Shown: in pieces, positions 51,354-60,517 of the stretch
How the letters are laid out: each line of letters begins with the position of its first letter
Numbering within the stretch: position 1 is the stretch's first letter
NCBI GenBank assembly: GCA_015067975.1
Contig: SVLK01000008.1
Span: forward strand, 1-60,582
DNA length: 60,582 nt
Direction: 5' to 3'
DNA from: Oscillospiraceae bacterium
GTDB lineage: Bacteria; Bacillota; Clostridia; Oscillospirales; Oscillospiraceae
Translations under genes and position numbers: made by a program
Notes under the pieces: model-generated
Told to the model about the DNA's origin: nothing
Seen by the model: the letters and a program-made list of their open reading frames with translations, nothing else
Databases searched by the model: none

Positions 51354-51509
51354 ATGAAATATGTATGCAATATCTGCGGATGGATTTATGACGAGACGCT
51401 GGGAGATCCCGATCACGGCATTGCTCCCGGCACCAAGTTTGCTGACTTGGGCGATGACTTTGTCTGCCCCCTGTGCGGCGTAGGCAAAGAGGAGTTCTCG
51501 GCAGAATAA
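51354..51509 (+). CDS. rub: Rubredoxin
   Basis: The 51-residue protein has the two Cys-x2-Cys iron knuckles [10 protein letters not shown] and VCPLCGVGK with the spacing and aromatic residues of rubredoxin. It donates electrons to flavodiiron protein and superoxide reductase, both encoded just upstream. GGAGG lies before the ATG; the gene is 20 bases after the ferredoxin-like gene and ends in a terminator. Confidence 0.96.
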   Translation: MKYVCNICGWIYDETLGDPDHGIAPGTKFADLGDDFVCPLCGVGKEEFSAE

Positions 51510-51513
51510 AAGG

Positions 51514-51541
51514 AAAAGGAGGCCAAAGGCCTCCTTTTTTT
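51514..51541. terminator. Bidirectional intrinsic terminator
   Basis: AAAAGGAGGCC pairs with GGCCTCCTTTT around AAA, followed by T on both strands. Confidence 0.88.
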
Positions 51542-52112
51542 ATGTTTTTTGGGCGTTGGCAATGATGCTGCACAGGAACTCCTCGCCCTTTTGTGTCAGT
51601 TCGTTTAGCGTACAGGGCAGCTTTCCGGCGAACCAGTCGCGGTATAGGTTGCTCAGCCCGCCGGCGCAAAACCGGATAGCAAGCTCATATTCCTGCTGGC
51701 TGCCGGCAAAGAAATCCTCCTTGCGCTGCAGCAGATAGTCCACCGCTACAGATACCAGCTGGTCGCACATCATGCCGGCGGCACTGGAAGACATGAGCTT
51801 TTGGTAAAAGGGGAGATCTTCCTCCAGCAGCGACTGCACCTGCGAGAGCAGCACATGGGGCACTTCGGACAGCGGCCAGTCCTGCGCCGACAACGCCTCG
51901 CGCAGGACGGAGAAAGTGGATTCAATCAAATGCTGCAGTACGGCGGGAATGTCAACAAAATGAGCGTAAAAGGTTCCCCGGTTGACTTCTGCGCGGTTGA
52001 CCACGTCGGTGACGGTGATTTTATCCAGCGGTTTTTTCAGCAGCAAATCCACCAGCGCGGCGCTGATCAGCCTGCGGGAACGGATCGCACTGCGATATTC
52101 AGCTTTTGCCAT
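51540..52112 (-). CDS. TetR-family transcriptional regulator
   Basis: The 190-residue protein has an N-terminal TetR helix-turn-helix (AALVDLLLKKPLDKITVTDV, then NRAEVNRGTFYAHF) and an all-helical ligand-binding C-terminus with the TetR_C-type stretch FCAGGLSNLYRDWF. It is divergent from the MMPL/GLUG operon and most likely represses it; a dyad overlaps that promoter. Ligand unknown. Confidence 0.88.
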   Translation of the reverse strand: MAKAEYRSAIRSRRLISAALVDLLLKKPLDKITVTDVVNRAEVNRGTFYAHFVDIPAVLQHLIESTFSVLREALSAQDWPLSEVPHVLLSQVQSLLEEDLPFYQKLMSSSAAGMMCDQLVSVAVDYLLQRKEDFFAGSQQEYELAIRFCAGGLSNLYRDWFAGKLPCTLNELTQKGEEFLCSIIANAQKT

Positions 52113-52185
52113 ATAAATCTCCTTCCAAAATCAAACAAAACAGAAACTTTTGCTCAAAATCAGCAATATCCAGTCACATTGATGA

Positions 52186-52226
52186 TTGCGCAGCGGTTAT
52201 GCTTTAATTATAATAGCTTCAGCTAT
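52186..52226 (+). promoter_or_regulatory. Promoter and candidate TetR operator of the MMPL operon
   Basis: TTGCGC (52186-52191) and TATAAT (52209-52214) are 17 bases apart. A perfect dyad ATAGCT-TC-AGCTAT (52213-52226) overlaps the -10 end and the start point, a usual place for a TetR repressor site. Confidence 0.7.
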
Positions 52227-52283
52227 AAAATTCAATAGATGTATGATTTTGCAACTATGGTTGATTTTGGAGAAGATAGTGGT

Positions 52284-54719
52284 ATGAAAGAGAAAAAGAC
52301 AGGGGGAACACTGGAAAAACTGTGTACCCTCATTGTAGATAAGCGAAAGATCGTGCTGGTACTGTATCTGTTCGCGTTTGTTTTTTGCGTGATCGCCATG
52401 GGTTGGGTTCATGTGGAAGAGGACGTGGCCAAATACCTGCCGGAAGAAACGGAAACCCGGCAGGGCATCAACGCTATGAATGAAAACTTTGAGATGTTTG
52501 GCATGGCGCAGGTGATGGTCTCCAACATTACATATGAAACAGCGGAAGAAATCTATGATACACTGACGGCCATTGATGGTGTGTCTGCGGTGGTCTTTGA
52601 TGATTCGGCAGATCACTATAAGGATGCTTCTGCCCTGTACGATGTCAACTTTACCGGTGGTAACTTCGATGAAGAAAGTATCCGCGCCGTGGAGCAGATT
52701 CGGCAGGAATTAGCTGCTTACGATCTGGCGCTCTACACCATGGTGGGCTATGACCAGAATGCCATGCTGGACGAGGAGATGTTGGTAATTCTGATCGTGG
52801 CCGTAGTAATTATTATCGGCATATTGTCGCTGACCTCGCAGGCCTTCATGGAAGTACCTGTACTGCTGCTTACTTTTGCTGCAGCGGCGCTGCTGAATAT
52901 GGGTACCAACTTCATTTTTGGTACAATCAGCTTTATTTCTGACTCTGTGGCAGTCGTGCTGCAGCTGGCCATGGCGATAGATTATGCCGTGATCCTCTGC
53001 CACCGTTTCACCGCCGAGCGGAAAACGATGGATGCTCGCGGTGCGGTGATCGCTGCTTTGCGTAAGTCGATTCCGGAGGTCAGCGCCTCGTCGCTGACCA
53101 CGATCAGCGGTCTGATGGCGCTGGGATTTATGAAGTTCGGCATCGGTCTGGATATGGCCATGGTGCTGATCAAGGCGATTCTCCTCAGTCTCCTGTCGGT
53201 ATTCACATTGATGCCGGGTCTGCTGCTGATGTTCAGCCCGCTGATCGATAAAACGCGGCATAGAAAGCTGCTGCCTAATATTGATTTCCTGGGCAAATTC
53301 GCGGTGAAAAGCCGCCGTGTGCTGCCGCCTCTGTTTGCTGGCGTAATGATTGCCGCTTTTGTGATCTCCAGTAAATGCCCCTATGTTTATAGCCTGACAG
53401 ACCTGAAAACCACAAAAATGACAGAGCAGCAATATGCCTACTTTGATATTAAAGATACCTTCGGCGCCAGTAACACGGTAGCGCTGCTGGTACCTGCCGG
53501 CGACTACGAGGCGGAGAGCCGCATATTGGCCGAGTTGAACAGCCGTGATGAGGTGAAGGCCACTATGGGCCTTGCCGGCATTGAGGCCATGGATGGCTAT
53601 AAGCTGACCGATGCGCTGAACCCGCGCCAACTGTCAGAACTGCTGGGTATGGACTACGAGGTAGTACAGCTGCTCTACACCGCCTATGCGGCGGAGCATG
53701 ACCAGTACGGACAGATCCTCAATGGCGCGGCGGAATACGAGATCCCGCTCTTTGACATGTTCCTGTATCTGAAAGACCAGATGGATACTTATCACATCAC
53801 GCTGGGCGGCGAGGATATGGCAGATATGGGCGATATGCTGGATCAGCTGGAGATGGCGAGAGAACAGATGCAAAGCGAGCATTACAGCCGCCTTGTGATC
53901 TATCTGAACCTGCCGGAAGAGGGCGAGGAGACCTATGCGTTCCTGCAGGAGATCCGCAATATCGTAGGTCAGTACTATGAAGGAGATTATTATCTCGTGG
54001 GAAACTCCACCAACTCCCGCGATTTGTCGGCATATTTTGCCTCTGATAATATGATGATCTCGCTTCTGTCGGCCTTTTTTGTGATCATCGTGCTGCTCTT
54101 CACGTTTAAATCGGCCGGTCTGCCGGTGCTGCTGATCATGGTGATTCAGGGTAGTATTTGGATCACCTTCTCCCTGCCGACCATTACACAGACGCCCATG
54201 TATTTCTTGGGCTACCTGATCGTCAATGCCATTATGATGGGCGCCAATATCGACTATGCCATTGTGATTTCCAGTCACTATCTGGATAAAAAGCAGACTA
54301 TGCCCCATAAGGAGGCCATCGTGCACGCCATCAACAGCGCGTTCCCTACGGTGTTCACCTCCGGCATTATGATGTCTGCAGCCGGCCTGCTGATCGGCAA
54401 TATGTCTGCCCAGCCTGCGGTCTCCATTATGGGTATGTGCATTGGCCGCGGCACGCTGATTTCCGTCATTTTGGTGCTGTTTGTTCTGCCCTCCATTCTG
54501 GTGCTGGGCGACTCTATTATTAACCGCACCAGCTTTAAGCTGAAAGCCGTGGAGCCGAAGGTGCGCTCGGTTTCCGGTACCGTCCGTGTCCGCGGTCGTG
54601 TGCGCGGTTATGTGTCCGGCTATGTGGATGCTGAGATCGACGGTGTGCTGCACGGCCAGCTGGATGCTAATGTGACTGTCGGCGGACAGATTACGGAAGG
54701 GGGCGAGGAAGATGCGTAA
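52284..54719 (+). CDS. MMPL/RND-family membrane exporter
   Basis: The 811-residue protein has two repeats of one helix, a large extracellular domain and a five-helix bundle (MMPL). Proton-relay and loop landmarks are QLAMAIDYAVILCHRF in the first half and IMMGANIDYAIVISSHYL in the second. After the last helix a ~50-residue tail of short repeats (VRVRGRVRGYVSGYVDAEI) looks like bactofilin-type beta-helix rungs. Cargo is unknown, perhaps lipids or peptides. ATG 52284 is preferred (GGAGAAG upstream). It overlaps the next gene by eight bases. Confidence 0.9.
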   Translation: MKEKKTGGTLEKLCTLIVDKRKIVLVLYLFAFVFCVIAMGWVHVEEDVAKYLPEETETRQGINAMNENFEMFGMAQVMVSNITYETAEEIYDTLTAIDGVSAVVFDDSADHYKDASALYDVNFTGGNFDEESIRAVEQIRQELAAYDLALYTMVGYDQNAMLDEEMLVILIVAVVIIIGILSLTSQAFMEVPVLLLTFAAAALLNMGTNFIFGTISFISDSVAVVLQLAMAIDYAVILCHRFTAERKTMDARGAVIAALRKSIPEVSASSLTTISGLMALGFMKFGIGLDMAMVLIKAILLSLLSVFTLMPGLLLMFSPLIDKTRHRKLLPNIDFLGKFAVKSRRVLPPLFAGVMIAAFVISSKCPYVYSLTDLKTTKMTEQQYAYFDIKDTFGASNTVALLVPAGDYEAESRILAELNSRDEVKATMGLAGIEAMDGYKLTDALNPRQLSELLGMDYEVVQLLYTAYAAEHDQYGQILNGAAEYEIPLFDMFLYLKDQMDTYHITLGGEDMADMGDMLDQLEMAREQMQSEHYSRLVIYLNLPEEGEETYAFLQEIRNIVGQYYEGDYYLVGNSTNSRDLSAYFASDNMMISLLSAFFVIIVLLFTFKSAGLPVLLIMVIQGSIWITFSLPTITQTPMYFLGYLIVNAIMMGANIDYAIVISSHYLDKKQTMPHKEAIVHAINSAFPTVFTSGIMMSAAGLLIGNMSAQPAVSIMGMCIGRGTLISVILVLFVLPSILVLGDSIINRTSFKLKAVEPKVRSVSGTVRVRGRVRGYVSGYVDAEIDGVLHGQLDANVTVGGQITEGGEEDA

Positions 54720-57309
54720 ACAGGCAGCAAGCGTTCTTTTGTGCCTTGTATTACTGTGCGGCTGCCTTTGCCCTGCCTATGCGCAGGAGCAGGCGGATGC
54801 AACCATTTCTTCCGTGAGCGAACTGCTGGAGTTTGCAGAAAACTGCCGTCTGGACAGTTACAGCCGTGGTCTGACCGTGTCGCTGACGGCGGATCTGGAT
54901 CTGTCCGGTGCGGAGTTTGAAAGCATTCCCTACTTTGCCGGTACATTTTTGGGCAACGGCCATACCATCAAAGGATTGGAGCTCACGGCAGCCGGCTCGG
55001 TGCAAGGACTGTTTCGCTATGTGGCAAAAGGTGCCGTAGTGGAGCAGCTGCAGGTGCAGGGCAATGTGCAGCCGACCGGCAGCCATCACCGCGTAGGCGG
55101 CATCGCCGGCAGCAACAGCGGTGTGATCCGCCATTGTATATTTACAGGCACGGTGGCAGGCGGTGACAATGTGGGCGGCATTGCTGGTGAAAATACGGTC
55201 AGCGGCATCATTGAAGATTGCTGCGTCAGCGGTGAGGTGGGGGGTATCCACTTTACGGGCGGCATCGCCGGCAGCAATAGCGGTGTAATCCGCCGCTGCG
55301 TCAATGACGCTGCCATCAACACCACGCCGCAGCAAAACAGTGTGGAGCTGTCGGATATTACCATTGACTCGCTGACCAACGCCGAAGCGGTCAATGCAGC
55401 CACGGATTTGGGCGGCATCGCCGGCGAGAGCCGCGGCGTGATCCGTGAGAGTAAGAATAACGGCAGCATCGGCTACCGCCATATGGGCTATAATGTGGGC
55501 GGCATTGCCGGAACACAATCCGGCTATCTCGTGGATTGTGAGAATACTGCTCCGGTGCAGGGCCGTAAGGACGTAGGCGGCATCGTCGGCCAGCTGGAGC
55601 CTGCGGCGGTACTGGACTATGACGCAGATACGCTGCAGATCCTGCAAGGACAGCTGAGTGAAGTGAGTGCGTCGGCGGGGAAGGCCGCCGGTACGGCGCA
55701 AAAAGGAGCTGAGGAACTGCGTGAACCGCTCTCTCAGTTGGAAGAACAGGCCGGTACGGCGCAGGATGCGCTGGATGTACTGCTCAGCGATGAACCGGTA
55801 GACCCCGACACCCGGGAGGCGGCGCGCAATGCCCTTTCTGACAGCGTGCAGGATATGACCGGCACGGCGGAAGATGTGTTCGCTGCCACGCAGGGAACGT
55901 CGGAGCTCCTGTCCGGCGATTTAGAAAAGGTGGCGGCGCAGCTGGAAGCCATGGGCGCTACGCTGGGCAGCGGCAGTGCTTATCTGGGCGTCCGGTTTGA
56001 AGATGTGTCAGACCACGATACCGCAGATGATCTGGAGGGCAAAGTGGAGCGCTGCAGCAACCGTGCTGCGGTGCAGGGAGATTTGAGTGCCGGCGGCATC
56101 GTCGGTGCGATGGCTCCGGAAAATGATCTGGATGCCGGAGACGATTGGAAAACGCAAGAGAGCAGCTCTATGAATGTAACAGGCGAGCTGCGGGCAGTGG
56201 TGCTGCAGTGCGAGAACAGCGGTGCGGTGAGCGCCAGTAAGCAGTATGCCGGCGGCATTGTGGGCAGCCAGCTGCTGGGACTTGTGAAAAAAGCGGTGAA
56301 TACCGGCGCGCTGACGGCAGAGGGAGCCGACTATGTGGGCGGCATTGCCGGCGCTTCCTATGGCTCGATCCGCACCTCCTATGCCAGATGCGCTGTGTCC
56401 GGTGACACCTGTGTGGGCGGTATTGCCGGCGCCGGTGCAGCGCTCAGCGATTGCCGCAGCATGGTGGATATGCAGACCGGCACAGAGAAGCTGGGCGCGA
56501 TTCTGGGCGTAGAAGGAGCATATACCACGGCACAGGAGAGCGGCATCCGTGGCAACTACTATCTGGCAATATCAAAAGATTGCGGTGGTGTGGACGGTAT
56601 CAGTTACGACGGGGCTGCGCAGCCGCTGGCGCTGGATGCATTTCTGGCGTTGGAGCAGCTGCCGGAGCTGTTCGGTACGGTGACGGTACGCTTTGTACAG
56701 CCCGGTGGAGAAGAGCAAGCCGTATCGTTGCCCGTGGGCAGCGCACTGGCAGAGGATCAAATCCCCGCCGTGGAGCAAAAAGACGGTCATGCCGGATATT
56801 GGGACGGCCTTTCTGTCGAGGAACTGCAAAAGGTATATTTCGATCAGATCTTTACGGCCACCTATGACGCGCGTGAAACGGTGATTGAAAGCGCCGAAAA
56901 GAGCGCGGATCGTCGCGCCATTCTGCTGGTACAGGGCAGCTTCCCGCCGGAAGCCGAAGTGACGCTGCAGCCGCTGCAGGAAGAAGCACCTGTACTGAAA
57001 GAGGGGCAGTCGCTGCTGGAAGCGTGGCATATCACCGTTTCCCATGCAGAAGGAGTAGAAAACGGCCGCTACCTGATTCCGGAAGAATATACTGCGGAAG
57101 GAGTACAGGTTTGGCTGCTGCGCGACGGTGCATGGCAGCGGACGCAGAGCCATGTCAACGGCAGCTATGTGGTATTCTCTATGAGTGCAGATGAATCCGT
57201 AGCGCTGATCTATCAAGCGAGCCATGATTGGCTGTGGATCGCAGTAGGAGCGCTGGCGCTGCTGGGTCTTGCTGCATTGTGGCAAGGCTACCGTCAACGG
57301 AAAAAATAA
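54712..57309 (+). CDS. GLUG-repeat surface protein
   Basis: The 865-residue protein has a signal peptide (1-25, ending AYAQEQ), many GLUG repeats with the recurring VGGIAG core (~125-300 and 460-620), a helical coiled-coil-like insert (~305-410), a domain of Ig/beta type (~660-830) and one C-terminal membrane helix (WLWIAVGALALLGLAALW) with a basic tail. It is displayed outside the cell and anchored by the last helix. The start codon lies inside the end of the MMPL gene, so the two products are coupled and may act together at the envelope. Confidence 0.85.
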   Translation: MRKQAASVLLCLVLLCGCLCPAYAQEQADATISSVSELLEFAENCRLDSYSRGLTVSLTADLDLSGAEFESIPYFAGTFLGNGHTIKGLELTAAGSVQGLFRYVAKGAVVEQLQVQGNVQPTGSHHRVGGIAGSNSGVIRHCIFTGTVAGGDNVGGIAGENTVSGIIEDCCVSGEVGGIHFTGGIAGSNSGVIRRCVNDAAINTTPQQNSVELSDITIDSLTNAEAVNAATDLGGIAGESRGVIRESKNNGSIGYRHMGYNVGGIAGTQSGYLVDCENTAPVQGRKDVGGIVGQLEPAAVLDYDADTLQILQGQLSEVSASAGKAAGTAQKGAEELREPLSQLEEQAGTAQDALDVLLSDEPVDPDTREAARNALSDSVQDMTGTAEDVFAATQGTSELLSGDLEKVAAQLEAMGATLGSGSAYLGVRFEDVSDHDTADDLEGKVERCSNRAAVQGDLSAGGIVGAMAPENDLDAGDDWKTQESSSMNVTGELRAVVLQCENSGAVSASKQYAGGIVGSQLLGLVKKAVNTGALTAEGADYVGGIAGASYGSIRTSYARCAVSGDTCVGGIAGAGAALSDCRSMVDMQTGTEKLGAILGVEGAYTTAQESGIRGNYYLAISKDCGGVDGISYDGAAQPLALDAFLALEQLPELFGTVTVRFVQPGGEEQAVSLPVGSALAEDQIPAVEQKDGHAGYWDGLSVEELQKVYFDQIFTATYDARETVIESAEKSADRRAILLVQGSFPPEAEVTLQPLQEEAPVLKEGQSLLEAWHITVSHAEGVENGRYLIPEEYTAEGVQVWLLRDGAWQRTQSHVNGSYVVFSMSADESVALIYQASHDWLWIAVGALALLGLAALWQGYRQRKK

Positions 57310-57314
57310 ATAAA

Positions 57315-57347
57315 ACGGGTTGAGGTGCTGCCTCAACCCATTTTTTC
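57315..57347. terminator. Terminator between GLUG gene and FAD-dehydrogenase gene
   Basis: GGGTTGAGG pairs with CCTCAACCC around TGCTG, followed by TTTTTT on the plus strand and TTTTA on the minus. Confidence 0.85.
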
Positions 57348-57368
57348 TGCAGAAAAAAGACACAGTAA

Positions 57369-58733
57369 TTATTTGACAATGTTGCGTGCCACATATACGC
57401 CGCTGGCGGAAGCATGGGACAGGGAGTGGGTGATACCGCTGCCGTCACCGATGATATACAGACCGGGATACTGGGTCTCCAGATGCTCGTTGACGTCCAC
57501 TTCCATGTTGTAGAACTTGACCTCCACACCGTAGAGCAGCGTGTCCTCATTGGCGGTACCGGGAGCGACCTTGTCCAGCGCGTAGATCATTTCAATGATG
57601 CCGTCCAGAATTCGCTTGGGCAGCACCAGACTCAAATCGCCGGGAGTTGCCTGCAGCGTGGGGGTAATAAAGGCTTTTTCCATGCGGCTGGGCGTAGAGC
57701 GACGGCCTCGGATCAAATCGCCAAAACGCTGTACGATCACACCGCCGCCCAGCATATTGCTCAGCCGGGCAATGGACTCACCGTATCCGTTGGAATCCTT
57801 GAAAGGCTCGGAAAAGTGCTTGGAGACCAGCAGAGCGAAGTTGGTGTTGTCCGTCTGCTTGCTCGGATCCTCATAGCTGTGTCCGTTGACGGTGATGATA
57901 CCGTTGGTGTTTTCATTGACCACAGCACCCTTGGGGTTCATGCAGAAGGTGCGGATCTTGTCGCCGTATTTTTCGGTGCGGTATACGATCTTGCTTTCGT
58001 ACAGCTCGTCGGTCAGGTGAGCAAACACGGCGGCCGGCAATTCCACACGCACGCCGATATCCACACGGTTGGACTTGGTGGGGATCTCCAGATCCTTGCA
58101 GACCTGCTCCATCCACTTGCTGCCGCTGCGTCCCACGGAGATGATACATTGGTGGCAGGAATAAGAGGCGTTCTTGCAGTGGATCTCATAGCCATCGGGC
58201 AGCGTGGAAACGGAGAGCACGGGGGTGTCGAAGAAGAACTGCACCCGATCACGCAGATAGGCATACAGATTCTCTAATACGACATAGTTGATGTCCGTGC
58301 CCAGATGGCGCACAGAGGCGTCCAGCAGATGCAGGTCGTTTTGGATGCATAGGGTCTTGAAACGGGTACCGGCCGTGGTATAGAGCTTAGTGCCCTCTCC
58401 GCCGTGATGCAGATTGATCTCATCCACATAGCGCATCAGATCCAATGCCTGCTTCTTGCCGATGTACTCATATAGCGTTCCGCCGAAATCGTTGGTGATA
58501 TTATATTTTCCGTCGGAAAAAGCGCCGGCACCGCCAAAGCCGCTCATGATCGAGCAGGTTTTACAGCCGATACAGCTTTTGATCTTGTCGCCGTCAATAG
58601 GGCAGTGCCGCTGGCTCAGCGCATGGCCCGCCTCGAAAACGGCCACCTTCAGTTCCGGCTTGTGCTGCATCAGTTCGTAGGCGGCGAAAATACCGCCGGG
58701 GCCGGCACCAATGATGATCACATCAAAATTCAT
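57369..58733 (-). CDS. FAD-dependent dehydrogenase (COG2509 type)
   Basis: The 454-residue flavoprotein has an N-terminal FAD motif IIIGAGPGGIFAAYEL, a Cys patch CIGCKTCSIMSGFGGAGAFS, and a C-terminal FAD motif GLYIIGDGSGITHSLSHAS. It belongs to the uncharacterised group of geranylgeranyl-reductase-like/HI0933-like dehydrogenases in anaerobes; the substrate is unknown. GGAGGATTCCT precedes the ATG. It is a single gene. Confidence 0.85.
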   Translation of the reverse strand: MNFDVIIIGAGPGGIFAAYELMQHKPELKVAVFEAGHALSQRHCPIDGDKIKSCIGCKTCSIMSGFGGAGAFSDGKYNITNDFGGTLYEYIGKKQALDLMRYVDEINLHHGGEGTKLYTTAGTRFKTLCIQNDLHLLDASVRHLGTDINYVVLENLYAYLRDRVQFFFDTPVLSVSTLPDGYEIHCKNASYSCHQCIISVGRSGSKWMEQVCKDLEIPTKSNRVDIGVRVELPAAVFAHLTDELYESKIVYRTEKYGDKIRTFCMNPKGAVVNENTNGIITVNGHSYEDPSKQTDNTNFALLVSKHFSEPFKDSNGYGESIARLSNMLGGGVIVQRFGDLIRGRRSTPSRMEKAFITPTLQATPGDLSLVLPKRILDGIIEMIYALDKVAPGTANEDTLLYGVEVKFYNMEVDVNEHLETQYPGLYIIGDGSGITHSLSHASASGVYVARNIVK

Positions 58734-58966
58734 AGGAATCCTCCGGTTAATGTGTTACTCTTGGCCTTTGCCAAAGTATATATATTTTATCATAACTGAG
58801 CGTAAAAGTAAATGTCTGTCCGGCGAAAGCCAACGGGGAGTCCACAGAGGAAGAGCAGGGATAAGAGGATGCAAACCGGTGGTTGACAAAAAGAAATGCG
58901 GTGGTTGGTGGAATTGCACGTACAATTTTGCTATACTGTAAGCACCAACAGGAAAGGGGCGGTGCT

Positions 58967-60253
58967 ATGACAGTTGGGTCGCGAATCGCACAGAAACGAA
59001 AAGAGAACAACTGGTCGCAAGAAGCGTTGGGCGAACAGCTGGGCGTGTCCCGCCAGTCGATTTATAAATGGGAATCCGATGCCACGCTGCCGGAAATCGA
59101 GAAGTTGCTGGCACTATCAAAGCTGTTTGGCGTTTCCGTGGACTGGCTGCTGGGTGTGACGGTGCAGGATGCATCGCAGGAGCAGGATATACCGCCGCAG
59201 GAGGAGTTAACGGACGCGCAGCTGCAAATGGTGGAGGAGATCGTGAGCCGCTATCTGGCAGCGCAGCCTAAAGTGAAAGCCCGCCGCCGCTGGCCGTGGC
59301 TGTTGGCAGCTGTTGTGGTACTGATCATAGGCGGCGGACTTTTCAAACGCTTGGAGCAGTTGGGCAATGAGTACCGCAATCTGCAGGGTGCGTTGAATAG
59401 CTTGGAGTATTCCGTTGATCACCAGATCAGCGGCATCACCGGTCGGGTAGAGGAGATTCTCAAATCCCAAAATCATCTGACAGCGGAGTATGGCACGCAG
59501 TTGTTGGATATGGATGGGGAAAATGTTGCATTTTCCATGCGCGCCGTGCCTAAAACCTTCAACGACGGAATGGACGCCGTATTTTTGGTAGATAATGGCC
59601 GCGGTGTACAGGAAATCGCAGCGCAGCGTCTTAACGGCGGCGCCTTCAGTGCGGAAGCAACCGTGGAACTGACGGATAAAATCACGCTTTCGGTGGTGTT
59701 TGTCGAATCGGACGGTACACGACAGACCCAGCTGCTGGAAACCTACTATGATCTTTATACCGGCAGCTTGATAGATTTGATGGTGGATTCCTTTGACCTG
59801 TACGGAACGGAAGTTGCCGACGGCCGGTTGGTAACGTACAGGGAGTATTATGCCATTACAAAAAACCATCATGTCGCCAAAAAGGTAGGCAATAGGATGG
59901 TGGAGGTTGCGTCTGAGGGACTTCAAGTGGGCCTGTTCCGCAACCAAAAGCTGGTCGCTTGGGCAGAACCCTGCGATCAGCCCTCAGGCTACCATGGCTT
60001 TACCGATTCGCAGTTTTATCGCTTGCCCGTTGAAAAGCTTACCGATCTGACAGGTGAGGATGTGATTGTGGTGGGTGCACTGGTCACAGACACGTTGGGG
60101 CGGCAATACATGTGCTGCGATGTACCGTATGAGGTACTCTTCACCGAAGAGGGAAAAGGCGAACTGACCTATTCCTCCAACGGCATGTGTGACCGCGATC
60201 CGGATACGTGGACACTGACTGCCGGTCCGGATTATAACACCGCAACCCCATAG
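58967..60253 (+). CDS. XRE-family regulator with transmembrane helix and extracellular domain
   Basis: The 428-residue protein has a helix-turn-helix (1-62, WSQEALGEQLGVSRQSIYKW), a cytoplasmic linker, one membrane helix (~107-125, WLLAAVVVLIIGGGLF), a short coiled-coil (~127-165) and a ~260-residue extracellular region of beta-type sequence. It likely senses an envelope or external cue and passes it to DNA binding. AAAGGGGCGG precedes ATG 58967. No candidate target is adjacent. Confidence 0.8.
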   Translation: MTVGSRIAQKRKENNWSQEALGEQLGVSRQSIYKWESDATLPEIEKLLALSKLFGVSVDWLLGVTVQDASQEQDIPPQEELTDAQLQMVEEIVSRYLAAQPKVKARRRWPWLLAAVVVLIIGGGLFKRLEQLGNEYRNLQGALNSLEYSVDHQISGITGRVEEILKSQNHLTAEYGTQLLDMDGENVAFSMRAVPKTFNDGMDAVFLVDNGRGVQEIAAQRLNGGAFSAEATVELTDKITLSVVFVESDGTRQTQLLETYYDLYTGSLIDLMVDSFDLYGTEVADGRLVTYREYYAITKNHHVAKKVGNRMVEVASEGLQVGLFRNQKLVAWAEPCDQPSGYHGFTDSQFYRLPVEKLTDLTGEDVIVVGALVTDTLGRQYMCCDVPYEVLFTEEGKGELTYSSNGMCDRDPDTWTLTAGPDYNTATP

Positions 60254-60264
60254 GAAAAGGTGAG

Positions 60265-60301
60265 TAAAAAGATCCCGATGCATTTGCATCGGGATCTTTT
60301 T
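60265..60301 (+). terminator. Terminator after the XRE/TM gene
   Basis: AAAAAGATCCCGATGCA pairs with its complement around TT, giving a T run. Confidence 0.9.
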
Positions 60302-60310
60302 GCCTGTTGA

Positions 60311-60342
60311 AAAAAGAGCATCCACCGAAGTGGATGCTCTTT
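60311..60342 (-). terminator. Terminator of rpsI
   Basis: AAAGAGCATCCAC pairs with GTGGATGCTCTTT around CGAA and on the minus strand ends in TTTTTT, 18 bases after the rpsI stop. Confidence 0.88.
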
Positions 60343-60360
60343 GTAAATTCCAAGATACGA

Positions 60361-60413
60361 TTAGCGCTTGGAGAACTGAGGAGCACGACGAGCGGCCTTC
60401 AGACCGTACTTTT
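60361..60413 (-). other. rpsI: 3' end of rpsI (ribosomal protein uS9), probable attachment site
   Basis: On the minus strand the final codons read KYGLKAARRAPQFSKR and stop, the invariant C-terminus of uS9. Just before KYGLK, where intact genes encode ERKK, the frame changes to unrelated FSLQ and the next 50 bases form a terminator hairpin. So only the last ~17 codons are present, joined to foreign sequence. 3' ends of rpsI are known integration sites for conjugative elements in Firmicutes, and this looks like the duplicated end left by such an event. Confidence 0.75.
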
Positions 60414-60422
60414 GGAGGCTAA

Positions 60423-60459
60423 AACCAGCAAACCCTTGCGGCACAAGGGGTTGCTGGTT
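60423..60459. terminator. Hairpin just outside the rpsI remnant
   Basis: AACCAGCAAACCCTTG pairs with CAAGGGGTTGCTGGTT (one mismatch) around CGGCA, with T-rich flanks. It probably terminates the gene that ends at 60518 on the minus strand. Confidence 0.75.
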
Positions 60460-60517
60460 CTTGTTTTTCAAATAGCCGTTTTTATAGCCACTTTGGCCGC
60501 TTTGGGGGATTTTGCCA

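Noticed and set aside
55080-56430. CRISPR-like or DNA repeat array
   Set aside because: The repeated GGCGGCATCGCCGGC-type sequence encodes the VGGIAG core of GLUG repeats; spacing is irregular and the reading frame is maintained.
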